NCBI RefSeq assembly: GCF_001306135.1
Contig: NZ_LGKP01000011.1
Span: 62,001 to 126,000 of the forward strand
Reading direction: 5' to 3'
DNA length: 64,000 nucleotides
DNA from: Herpetosiphon geysericola
Lineage (GTDB): Bacteria; Chloroflexota; Chloroflexia; Chloroflexales; Herpetosiphonaceae
Each line of letters opens with the position of its first letter. Positions within the stretch are counted from its first letter, which is position 1. Of the stretch, positions 16,916 through 24,656 are shown one piece after another. The notes under the pieces are model-generated. The model was given only the letters and a program-made list of their open reading frames with translations, was not told the origin of the DNA and did no database searches. The translations under genes and the position numbers were made by a program.

Positions 16916-18070
16916 TTAGTTCAAGGTAACGCCGGTTTTGATTGAACCATCGGCCAAGCCCTTCTTGATTTCGTCAAGTTTAGCTTTGGCATCTGCTGGC
17001 AAGGCTGATTCTGCATCGTGGAATGGAGCATAGTCAATCCCGCCGTTTGCAGCGTTGCCTAAGTATACGCCACCTTGGAACTTGCCATCGACAACTTCCT
17101 TGACCACATCGAACACTGCGTTGTCAACGCGCTTCATAGCGCTGGTGATCAACTTAGGTGCTGGGCCTTTTTTGAAGGTGGTGTTGTATTCGTCTTGGTC
17201 AACACCAATCACGAATACATCGTTGTCAGCAGCGGTCTTGATGGCGCCTGAGCCAGTTTGGCCGCCAGCACCGAAGATGACGTCTGCGCCTTCAGCGATT
17301 TGGGTCTTAGCAGCTTCACCGCCAGCGGTTGGGTCGGTGAATGAATCGATGTACACTTTGCTAACAACGATGTCTTTGTTGACATACATTGCGCCAGCTT
17401 CGTAGCCAAGGACGAATTTCTTGACCGCAGGAACTTGTTCCTTGCCACCAACAGCACCGATTTTGCCGCTCTTTGAAACCATTGCAGCCAAAGCGCCAGC
17501 GATGAAGGCTGATTCGTCTTCTGAGAAGACCAAGCCCTTGACATTTGCCAATGCTGGTTCGTAAGCGAAGTCAACAATTGCAAACTTCAAGTCTGGGTAC
17601 TTGGCAGCAGCAGCCTTGATTGCATCGCCCATCAAGAAGCCTACGCCGATGATCAAATCGTAGCCTTGGCTCGCGAATTGTTCAATGTTCTTTTCGTAGT
17701 CTTTGGGATCGATGGTTTCGATGTAGTCGATCTTCACGCCAAGTTCGGTTTCGGCCCGTTTCAAGCCTTCGAACGCGAATTGGTTGAAGGTACCGTCATC
17801 AACTTTACCAACATCGGTTACCAAACCGATTTTGATTTCGCTGGTTGCGCCGCCGCCAGTGGTTGCTTCGGCGGTTGCTGCCATGGTTGCAACAGCGGTT
17901 GCTTCGGTTGCAGCGGTTGGCTCAGTTGCAGCAGTTGCGCTTGGTGCAGCTGCTGCGGTGGTTGCCGTAGCTGCTGGAGCGGTGGTTGCAGCGGTTTCGG
18001 TGCCACAAGCAGCCAAAACTGGAACCATCAAAACCAACAACATCATGAACGCAATAATGCGTTTGTTCAT
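16916..18070 (-). CDS. BMP/PnrA-family nucleoside-binding lipoprotein
   Basis: 384 residues. Signal peptide with lipobox LAAC, so Cys22 would be lipidated. A low-complexity Ala/Thr stalk (to about residue 73) comes before the periplasmic-binding fold. The fold has IKIGLVTDVGKVDDGTFNQ, DLIIGVGFLMGDA and VIGVDQDEYNT, typical of BMP/PnrA/BmpA proteins that bind purine nucleosides. It is first in the importer operon. The ribosome site lies inside a small palindrome (18072-18084). Confidence 0.92.
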   Translation of the reverse strand: MNKRIIAFMMLLVLMVPVLAACGTETAATTAPAATATTAAAAPSATAATEPTAATEATAVATMAATAEATTGGGATSEIKIGLVTDVGKVDDGTFNQFAFEGLKRAETELGVKIDYIETIDPKDYEKNIEQFASQGYDLIIGVGFLMGDAIKAAAAKYPDLKFAIVDFAYEPALANVKGLVFSEDESAFIAGALAAMVSKSGKIGAVGGKEQVPAVKKFVLGYEAGAMYVNKDIVVSKVYIDSFTDPTAGGEAAKTQIAEGADVIFGAGGQTGSGAIKTAADNDVFVIGVDQDEYNTTFKKGPAPKLITSAMKRVDNAVFDVVKEVVDGKFQGGVYLGNAANGGIDYAPFHDAESALPADAKAKLDEIKKGLADGSIKTGVTLN

Positions 18071-18071
18071 G

Positions 18072-18084
18072 GGAGGACCCCTCC
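18072..18084 (-). promoter_or_regulatory. Ribosome site inside a small hairpin, BMP gene
   Basis: On the mRNA strand GGAGG-GGT-CCTCC lies just before the ATG. The Shine-Dalgarno core can pair with the following CCTCC, so initiation may be damped unless the hairpin is opened. Confidence 0.5.
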
Positions 18085-18163
18085 TAAATAAAAGTGTATC
18101 TGTAGTTCCCCTAAAACCATGTCACCCGCAGTGCGTGGGGAATGATGACATGCATCGGCGTTG

Positions 18164-18169
18164 ATTATA
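18164..18169 (-). promoter_or_regulatory. Candidate -10 box for the nucleoside importer operon
   Basis: A perfect TATAAT on the minus strand, with TTCTGT about 16 nt upstream as a weak -35. It predicts a leader of nearly 90 nt before the BMP start, containing an ATGTCA/TGACAT inverted repeat. Confidence 0.5.
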
Positions 18170-18179
18170 ACATAACCCG

Positions 18180-18650
18180 TCGGACACAGAACATAGAGCA
18201 AAGAACATAGAACATAAAGCAGAAATCAAAAGTCAGAAGTCAAAAATCAAAAATCAAAAGGCAGAGCAACGAACAGAGAGCAACGAACATAGAACAGAAG
18301 GCAAAAATCAAAAGCCAACAGCCCATAGCCCATAGCCACACTTCATGTTTCGCAATCGTTTAGAATTAGGCGCAAAGCAATGAAGTATAGTAAAGAGCAT
18401 AGAACATCGATAAGGATGAAGTAAGAAGGATGAGGGATGAACGTAACATCAAAAGGCAGAAGGCAAAAATCAGAAGTTAGAACAGAAAGGTAAGAGGGAA
18501 TAGGATCGAATCAAATCAATCTGTGCAATCTGTGGCTAAAAACGTTCTTCGCGATCTTCGCGTCCTTCGTGGTTTCAATCTTCGCGATCTTCGCGTGCTT
18601 CGCGGTTTCCTACTTCGTGCCCTTTGTGAATCATAAATAATCTGGACTCT
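18180..18650. repeat. Composite low-complexity intergenic repeat
   Basis: No gene is seen between 18071 and 18667. The plus strand has the same ordered vocabulary as 6830-7270. Purine-rich words come first (AGAACATAGAACATAAAG, AAAATCAAAAATCAAAAGG, GAAGGATGAGGGATGAA). Then AATCTGTGCAATCTGTGG near 18516-18536, then TTCGCGATCTTCGCGTCC and similar words to about 18630, just before the oxidoreductase. Confidence 0.7.
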
Positions 18651-18667
18651 TGCTATAAGGAGCTTGC

Positions 18668-20086
18668 ATGGACGATTTACTGGTAATTGGCGGCGGCTCG
18701 GCGGGCATAACCTTTGCCAAATTTGGCGCTTCGTTGGGCGCAAAAATTACCATAGTCGAAGCCAATAAACTTGGTGGCGATTGCACTTGGACTGGCTGCG
18801 TGCCCAGCAAAAGCCTCATCCACGCTGCCAAAATTGCCCATACAGCGGCGACTGCTGCGCGCTATGGCATTGCCGCCCAGCCAAGCATTGATTTTGCCGC
18901 AGTAATGGGCTATGTGCGTTCGGTGCAAGAGCAAATTTATCAGCACGATGATGCGCCCGAGGTGTTGCGCAAAGCTGGCGCGCGGGTTATCGAAGGTCGG
19001 GCTCGCTTTTATGATGACCAAACCGTGGAAGTTAATGGCGAGTTGCTGCGAGCCAAACATTTTTGCATTGCCACCGGCTCGCATCCCAAAATTCCAGCAA
19101 TTGCTGGCTTGGCCGAGGCTGGCTACCTTACCAATGAAGATCTTTTTTTAGTAGATGAATTGCCCAAGCGAATTCTTGTGCTTGGTGGCGGGCCGATTGG
19201 CTGTGAGCTAGGTCAGGCCCTATTGCGCTTGGGCGCAGAAGTCAGCCTGATTCAACAAGGCTCGCGCCTGTTGCCCAAAGATGATCATGCCATGGGCGCT
19301 GCTTTGGCTCAAGCCCTCAAAGCCGAAGGCCTGCAAATTTACCTCAACACCAAAACCCTTAAGGTCGAGGTCAACGCCGGAGCCAAGCAGGTCACGATTC
19401 AGACTGCGAATAACGAGCCACAAACCTTGGTGGTTGATGCGATTTTGGTGGCCGCTGGGCGCACGCCGAATTTACATAACTTAGGCTTAGATGCAGCGGG
19501 CATTTTATACGATCCTGAACGCCGAATTCATGTTGATCAGTATTTGCGCACCAGCAACCCACGGGTCTTTGCCTGCGGCGATGTGATTGGGCGCTATCAA
19601 TTTACCCATGTTGCGGCCCAAGAAGCGGGAGCCGTGCTGCGCAATGCACTTTTTCCTGGTCAAAGCGCCATGAAATACGAATTAGTGCCTTGGGCAACCT
19701 TTACCGACCCCGAAGTTGGTCATGTTGGTTTGAATGAAGACCAAGCGCGAGCCAAATATGGCAGTAGCTTGCGCGTCTACGAGTTGCCGTGGAGCGCCAA
19801 CGATCGGGCGCGCACCGAGGATGCAACCCAAGGGTTTACCAAAATTCTGGCGGTTGGCCGCAAAGAGCAGATTGTTGGGGTGCATATTATCGGTCAAGGC
19901 GCAGGCGATATGATCAATGCAGCGGTGTTGGCGATGGGTACTGGCGTTAGCGCCTCAAAGCTTGGCGGCTTGATTAACGTCTATCCTACCCGCTCGCAAG
20001 GCCTTAAAATGACCGCCCAACGCTCGTTTACGCGCTGGCTCGAAAAACCATGGCTGCAACGGGCCTTGCGCTGGTACTTCCGTTAG
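18668..20086 (+). CDS. Class I pyridine nucleotide-disulfide oxidoreductase (mercuric reductase/LPD-like), atypical C terminus
   Basis: 472 residues. FAD-binding GGGSAG is at residues 8-13, and the redox disulfide GGDCTWTGCVPSKSL at 37-51. The NAD(P)-binding motif is VLGGGPIGCELG, and TSNPRVFACGDV is the second FAD motif. The dimer-interface segment, which normally holds the His-Glu active-site pair (HxxPTxxE), reads NVYPTRSQG, so both residues are replaced. It is therefore unlikely to be a classical dihydrolipoamide or glutathione reductase. The substrate is unknown; this subgroup is usually labelled mercuric reductase-like. The start follows AAGGAG. Confidence 0.88.
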   Translation: MDDLLVIGGGSAGITFAKFGASLGAKITIVEANKLGGDCTWTGCVPSKSLIHAAKIAHTAATAARYGIAAQPSIDFAAVMGYVRSVQEQIYQHDDAPEVLRKAGARVIEGRARFYDDQTVEVNGELLRAKHFCIATGSHPKIPAIAGLAEAGYLTNEDLFLVDELPKRILVLGGGPIGCELGQALLRLGAEVSLIQQGSRLLPKDDHAMGAALAQALKAEGLQIYLNTKTLKVEVNAGAKQVTIQTANNEPQTLVVDAILVAAGRTPNLHNLGLDAAGILYDPERRIHVDQYLRTSNPRVFACGDVIGRYQFTHVAAQEAGAVLRNALFPGQSAMKYELVPWATFTDPEVGHVGLNEDQARAKYGSSLRVYELPWSANDRARTEDATQGFTKILAVGRKEQIVGVHIIGQGAGDMINAAVLAMGTGVSASKLGGLINVYPTRSQGLKMTAQRSFTRWLEKPWLQRALRWYFR

Positions 20087-20125
20087 CATTCGCCTTGGGT
20101 TATGCAAAACCTAGCAGCAAAAAAG

Positions 20126-20154
20126 CCCCTCGCCCACGCAATGTAGGCGAGGGG
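20126..20154 (-). terminator. Terminator of the beta-propeller gene
   Basis: On the minus strand CCCCTCGCC, an 11-nt loop and GGCGAGGGG are followed by CTTTTTTGC. It lies just past the stop at 20162 and between convergent genes. Confidence 0.85.
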
Positions 20155-20161
20155 TTAAGGA

Positions 20162-21388
20162 TTAAGGTACGGCAACGCCAAATGCGCCGCTCGTCAATTG
20201 TTGCTCGGCTCCAGTTTCAACATGAATTTGCCAAACGCCATTACTACTATTATTCAGTAAATATTGGCTATCACTCGACCAAAAGGTCAACGAGGCAGCA
20301 TATTGGTCAAAATAGGGCAAGACATTTAAAAACTGGCTACTTGGGGCAAACGATTTGAGCCGCTTAACGCTCCCCGACGTTACATCGAGCACTTCCCAGT
20401 GGACTTGCACGCCAGTTTGGGCTTGGCGGCTAACCTGTATAATTCCTGCATTGCCGCTTGGTCCACGCGGTTTGGCATCAGCAACCAACAAGGCGACCGA
20501 ATGCCCATCAGGCGACCAGAAAAAGGCCAATGGGCGCGCGGTTTCGAACGTTTGGCTCTTGCCAGTCGCAATTGTTTGAATCATCAGGCCCGAACGACTC
20601 TGAATGCCAAAGGTTTGGTAGGCCACTTTGGAGCGGTCGGGCGAAAGCACAAACATAAAGCCATCGCTGGTTGGCTCGCTCAAAGCCCGTTGTCCAGTTT
20701 GATCGATCTGCATCAATTGGTTGATATTGCCATCAGCCACCACAACCACGCGTGCAGAGCCATCAGCATTCCACGCAGGCGCTTGAAAATCGCCAGCAAT
20801 TTCGCTAAAAAAAGTCAGATCGTTGGATTGGAGTGAGTGCAGCGCGGTGCTGCCAACCGGAGTGCCTCCGCCCGTGTGCAACAGCAAGGCGCTACTATCT
20901 GGCTTCCACGCAAAATACGATGGCTGACCATCACGCACTTTATGCGCTGTTTGCGAGCCATCAGCTGGCACAACATACAATTCCATGGTCGTGCCTGCGG
21001 CCAAAAAAGCCAAGCTTTGGCTATCGGGCGACCACGCAAGATAAAAAGGCCGCAAATTGAAATCGCTAAAAATGCTACGGGCTGGGCTGCCATCAAAGGC
21101 TTGAATTCGAATTTCGCTTTGCTTGGGGCTTAGTTGAATATAGGCGACGTGTTGGCCGTCGGGCGCAGGTGTAACTTGGGTGTATTGAATGCTGGCTGAG
21201 GCATCATTGGTGAGCGTTAATGCTGGTTTGCTGGCCGTGATCAGCTGCAAATTGCCTGTTTGATCTTGGACTAAGGTTCGATTGGGCTTAACCGCTGGCG
21301 CTTCGCGTTGCCACCAGCCAATACCTACCGCCACACTAAGCCCGACAACTCCACCGATTAACAGTAGCCAACGAATGCGTCGTCGCAT
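20162..21388 (-). CDS. Membrane-anchored beta-propeller protein (TolB/PD40-like)
   Basis: 408 residues. An N-terminal basic stretch and membrane helix (WLLLIGGVVGLSVAVGIGWW) anchor a secreted domain. That domain is made of repeated PD40-like blades: PDGQHVAYIQ, WSPDSQSLAFL, WKPDSSALLL, WSPDGHSVALLV and WSSDSQYLLN. Such propellers usually bind proteins or ligands and are not catalytic. The start follows AGGAGG. The gene is convergent with the oxidoreductase and divergent from the ECF sigma gene. Precise role unknown. Confidence 0.82.
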   Translation of the reverse strand: MRRRIRWLLLIGGVVGLSVAVGIGWWQREAPAVKPNRTLVQDQTGNLQLITASKPALTLTNDASASIQYTQVTPAPDGQHVAYIQLSPKQSEIRIQAFDGSPARSIFSDFNLRPFYLAWSPDSQSLAFLAAGTTMELYVVPADGSQTAHKVRDGQPSYFAWKPDSSALLLHTGGGTPVGSTALHSLQSNDLTFFSEIAGDFQAPAWNADGSARVVVVADGNINQLMQIDQTGQRALSEPTSDGFMFVLSPDRSKVAYQTFGIQSRSGLMIQTIATGKSQTFETARPLAFFWSPDGHSVALLVADAKPRGPSGNAGIIQVSRQAQTGVQVHWEVLDVTSGSVKRLKSFAPSSQFLNVLPYFDQYAASLTFWSSDSQYLLNNSSNGVWQIHVETGAEQQLTSGAFGVAVP

Positions 21389-21667
21389 GACATCGCCTCC
21401 TATTAAGTTGTATCGCTCAATAAATCTCCAATTAGTCCGCTCAATGGTATAGGATTAAGCCTATCACGAATCTGCTTACGAGCCACCTAACTAGGCCTTT
21501 TTTAACCTAGGACTATTGCGCTATTTTGGGCTGAACCTATGTTTTGCTTGAGCTATCCAAAAGTCGTGTTTTTGGATACATGGCTTAGCAGGCGCTTGTG
21601 CTAAAGTTGCAACACCGCTCGATTCTACCTAAATGTTGCTGATTTTTCCTAGCCAAGGACTGTTGTG

Positions 21668-22234
21668 ATGCTTGCTTTTCAACCTAGCAGCCACGAATTA
21701 AATGAAGCTAGTCTGGTTGCCGGGTTGCGCCAACGCGACGATGCAGCCTTTAATTATTTTTTGCAAACCTTCGCCCCACAGTTGCAACGGCTTGCTCGAC
21801 GCTATGTTTACTCCGATGATGAAGCTGATGATATTGTGCAAGAAAGTTTTATTCGTGCAGCTGAACATATCAATCGCTTTGAAGGCCGTAGTAGTCTTGG
21901 CACATGGCTGCATCGGATTACGATTAATGCTGCGCTTGATTATCGCCGTCGCCAACGACCTCAAACCAACTTGAATGAACTGGATGAGCGCATGAGCGTT
22001 GGCGATTTGGGCGATGCAACGCTTTTAGCTGAATTAAGCCAATATATTTATGCAGCCTTGGAAACGCTGCCAACTCGCCAACGCATGGCAATTAGCCTTT
22101 GTTATTTGCAAGGAATGACCGCCCAAGAGGCTTCACGCTCATTAGGCATTAGCCCCGATACGGTTTACGGCTATTTGCAACAAGCCTTCCCAAGCCTGCG
22201 CCGCGCTTTGGCCTGCTATATCAGCGAAGTGTGA
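21668..22234 (+). CDS. ECF-type RNA polymerase sigma factor
   Basis: About 188 residues from the ATG at 21668; a GTG three bases earlier is in frame and also possible. Region 2 reads DEADDIVQESFIRAAEHINR and WLHRITINAALDYRRR. Region 4 has ETLPTRQRMAISLCYLQGM and an HTH SRSLGISPDTVYGYLQQA. It has only the sigma-2 and sigma-4 regions. No classical anti-sigma factor (zinc-binding ASD) is next to it, but a 58-residue membrane protein follows 71 bp downstream. Confidence 0.93.
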   Translation: MLAFQPSSHELNEASLVAGLRQRDDAAFNYFLQTFAPQLQRLARRYVYSDDEADDIVQESFIRAAEHINRFEGRSSLGTWLHRITINAALDYRRRQRPQTNLNELDERMSVGDLGDATLLAELSQYIYAALETLPTRQRMAISLCYLQGMTAQEASRSLGISPDTVYGYLQQAFPSLRRALACYISEV

Positions 22235-22305
22235 AACACCTTTTTACTTTGCGCGTATAGCTGCTGCAACATCCATCGGCGGCAGTTCCCGCAAGGAGGT
22301 GTCCT

Positions 22306-22482
22306 ATGCAAATCACTCTTATGTTGATGTTGTGTGTCGTTGGAGCACTCGCACTGGTGCTGGGGGAAGCCCATATGGTGCGGGTTCCAGGCAGTATCCA
22401 GCCGCTTTCCCTCATTGGTTGGCGTTTGGCCGTTTATATGATGTTAATTCTTGGCACGTTAAGCATTATTGCAGTATTATGA
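22306..22482 (+). CDS. Small two-helix membrane protein (58 aa)
   Basis: Read directly from the DNA. ATG at 22306 follows a very strong AAGGAGGTGTCCT site, and the TGA is at 22480-22482. The protein begins MQITLMLMLCVVGALALVLG and ends MMLILGTLSIIAVL, giving two hydrophobic helices joined by a short loop (EAHMVRVPGSIQPL). It lies between the ECF sigma gene and a strong terminator, so it is probably the last gene of that transcript. I do not recognise the family. It could modulate the sigma factor, but nothing in the sequence proves this. Confidence 0.72.
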   Translation: MQITLMLMLCVVGALALVLGEAHMVRVPGSIQPLSLIGWRLAVYMMLILGTLSIIAVL

Positions 22483-22507
22483 TACCGATGTGCTGATCTA
22501 TACATCG

Positions 22508-22540
22508 GCTCATTGCCCCCGCGGCAATGAGCTTTTTTTT
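22508..22540 (+). terminator. Strong intrinsic terminator after the ECF sigma unit
   Basis: GCTCATTGCC, a 5-nt loop and GGCAATGAGC are followed by eight T. A second small inverted repeat (CCGATGT/ACATCGG) lies just before it at 22484-22507. Confidence 0.93.
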
Positions 22541-22571
22541 GACAAAAACCATATTATTGAGATATTATCTC
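22539..22571 (+). promoter_or_regulatory. Promoter and overlapping palindrome of the metal ABC operon
   Basis: TTGACA at 22539-22544, an 18-nt spacer and TATTAT at 22563-22568. The palindrome GAGATATTATCTC (22559-22571) covers the -10 box, which is where a Zur/Mnt/Fur-type repressor would block transcription. A second half-symmetric site, TGAGAATAGTATCA, follows near 22581. Confidence 0.6.
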
Positions 22572-22616
22572 TTTTATAAATGAGAATAGTATCAATTAGC
22601 TAAGGATTTAATTTTA

Positions 22617-23627
22617 ATGCGTCGATATAGTTTCGTGCTCTTGCTGGTGATCTTGGTTGGCTGTGGCCAAAGTACCGCCACTGTTCAGCCAAGCCAAATT
22701 AGCCAAAGCCAACAGCAAACCACCACTGCCGATCAAGTAATGCCAACTGCCACGGCAATTGCCACCGAGCCAGTCAGCCAAATTCGTGTGGTCACGACCA
22801 TGAGTATTTTGGCCGATGTGATCAAGCAAGTTGGCGGCGATCGGGTGATCGTCGATAATATTATTCCTTTGGGCGCTGGCCCAGAAGACTATCAGGCTAC
22901 GCCTGGCGATAGCCAAAAAATTGCCGATGCCAACATTGTCTTTTTCAATGGCCACGCACTTGAGGAATGGCTCGAACCGTTGTTTGAAAATGCTGGCGGC
23001 AGCGAGCAACCACGGATTGAATTATCAGCAGGCTTTGTGGCGCTTGAAGATGAACATGCTGGTGAAGAGCATGCTGATGAAGAACATAGCGATGAGCACG
23101 CTCACGAAGAGGGCAACCCGCACTTTTGGCTCGACCCAACCTATGTTATGTCGTATACCGTGACGATTCGCGACCAACTAAGCGCCATCGATCCAAGTGG
23201 CAAAGCTGTGTATGCAGCCAATGCAGAATCTTATCTCGGCCAGCTCGAAGCGCTCGACCAAGAATTGCAAGGCTTGGCGGCCCAAATTCCTGCCGAACGG
23301 CGCAAATTGATCACCAACCACGATGCTTTTCCCTATTTCGCCAAGCGTTATGGCTTTGAAGTAGCTGGCGTATTGTTGGAAAACCCTGAAGCCGAGCTTT
23401 CTGCTGGCGATTTATCGACCTTGATCGAGAGCGTTAAGGCCAGCGGCGTGCCTGCAATCTTCTCAGAATCGCAGTTCAACCAAAAAACTGCCCAATTGTT
23501 GGCTGACGAAGCGGGCATTAAAACGATTGCCGTGTTGTATACCGACACTTTAGGTAGCGAGACAGCAACTAGCTATATCGCCATGATGCGGTACAATATG
23601 AATACTATTGTTGCTGCGCTCAAATAA
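22617..23627 (+). CDS. Metal ABC transporter substrate-binding lipoprotein (ZnuA/TroA family)
   Basis: 336 residues. Lipobox LVGCG, so Cys16 is lipidated. Cluster A-1 fold with VVTTMSILADVIKQVGGD. A His/Glu/Asp-rich loop (EDEHAGEEHADEEHSDEHAH) suits zinc capture. Ligands seen: His in GNPHFWLDP, His in LITNHDAFPYFAKRYG, and a late Asp in LYTDTLG. The usual first ligand in DPHxYEPTP is changed: the segment reads GAGPEDYQATPGD, with Glu or Asp instead of His. It is first in a three-gene operon with an ATPase and a permease. Zn2+ or Mn2+ is likely; the metal cannot be fixed from sequence. Confidence 0.88.
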   Translation: MRRYSFVLLLVILVGCGQSTATVQPSQISQSQQQTTTADQVMPTATAIATEPVSQIRVVTTMSILADVIKQVGGDRVIVDNIIPLGAGPEDYQATPGDSQKIADANIVFFNGHALEEWLEPLFENAGGSEQPRIELSAGFVALEDEHAGEEHADEEHSDEHAHEEGNPHFWLDPTYVMSYTVTIRDQLSAIDPSGKAVYAANAESYLGQLEALDQELQGLAAQIPAERRKLITNHDAFPYFAKRYGFEVAGVLLENPEAELSAGDLSTLIESVKASGVPAIFSESQFNQKTAQLLADEAGIKTIAVLYTDTLGSETATSYIAMMRYNMNTIVAALK

Positions 23628-23707
23628 CGCACACGTGACGTATGCAGTGGCTATAGGAACAGCAGCGGCTGTTGCCTATAGCTTCTTGCGTTAACAAGGA
23701 TTTTTCT

Positions 23708-24565
23708 ATGGCAGCGGTTGCTTTCCCAGCGCATACTCGAGTTCAATCTGCCACGATTGCCCCAGCGCTTGAAGTTCGTCAACTTACGATTCGCTATGAT
23801 CAACGCCCAGTCTTGAGCGATGTTTCGTTTCAAGCCCAAGCCAGCCAATTAATTGGGATTATCGGCCCCAATGGTGCTGGCAAAACCTCATTAATCAAAG
23901 CGATCTTAGGCTTAATTCCTTCGACTGGCCAAATTTTGGTGGCAGGTCAAGCCTTGGCCAAGCGTTCGCGCAAAGTTGCCTATGTGCCGCAAATTAGTGC
24001 GGTCAATTGGCGCTTTCCTGCCAGCGTGCGCGATGTTGTGCTGATGGGGCGCTATGGCCAGCTTGGTTGGTTGCGACGGCCCAAAAAAGCCGATTACGAG
24101 CTAGCTGAGGCGGCGCTTGAGCAAGTTAATATGCAGGATTTTGCCCAACGCTCAATCGCCGATCTTTCTGGCGGCCAGCAGCAGCGGGTCTTTTTGGCAC
24201 GCGCTTTGGCCCAAGAGCCAGATGTATTGCTGCTCGACGAGCCAATTAGCGGTGTTGATGTGCCAACTCAAGAAGTGATTTTGCATCTCCTCCGCGATTT
24301 GAGCAATGCTGGCCGTACTTTACTAGTTACAACCCACCATTTGCAGCATTTGGAGCATCATTTCGATGCCTTGCTCTGTTTGAATCAACGCCTGATTGCC
24401 TATGGCCCGCCAACTGCGATTATGACTCGCGATGTGGTTGAGGCAACCTTTGGCCGTTCGTTAGTGCTGGTGCCAAGCCATGAACGGATTATTCTCGATT
24501 GCAACCATAGCAATTGCAGCGAAAAACCGGCGCTCACCAACAACGATTCAACAGCGAAGAATTAG
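23708..24565 (+). CDS. Metal ABC transporter ATPase (ZnuC/MntB type)
   Basis: 285 residues from the ATG at 23708, which follows AAGGA; an upstream in-frame start adds no conserved sequence. Walker A GPNGAGKTS, signature LSGGQQQRVFLARAL, Walker B VLLLDEPISGVD and switch His in VTTHH. Also VPQISAVNWRFPASVRDVV, typical of the manganese/zinc group. It has an extended C-terminal tail after the domain. It works with the lipoprotein upstream and the permease downstream. Confidence 0.92.
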   Translation: MAAVAFPAHTRVQSATIAPALEVRQLTIRYDQRPVLSDVSFQAQASQLIGIIGPNGAGKTSLIKAILGLIPSTGQILVAGQALAKRSRKVAYVPQISAVNWRFPASVRDVVLMGRYGQLGWLRRPKKADYELAEAALEQVNMQDFAQRSIADLSGGQQQRVFLARALAQEPDVLLLDEPISGVDVPTQEVILHLLRDLSNAGRTLLVTTHHLQHLEHHFDALLCLNQRLIAYGPPTAIMTRDVVEATFGRSLVLVPSHERIILDCNHSNCSEKPALTNNDSTAKN

Positions 24566-24603
24566 CGGACTCGTGGCGCTTGGGTGGTGATTGAGCAGTT
24601 ATT

Positions 24604-24640
24604 CCCGATCCCCGACCCCTAACCCCCGATCCCCAACTCA
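24604..24640. repeat. C-rich low-complexity word inside the metal ABC operon
   Basis: A run of CCCGATCCCCGACCCCTAAC-like words lies between the ATPase and permease genes. It has the same vocabulary, as reverse complement, as AGGGGTTAGGGG near 6910 and similar words at 48835 and 49230. Confidence 0.5.
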
Positions 24641-24656
24641 AAAAGGTTCTCGACCG

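Noticed and set aside
18085-18180. Purine riboswitch upstream of the nucleoside importer
   Set aside because: The conserved core of purine riboswitches is not visible; only a small hairpin and one arm pair are seen.
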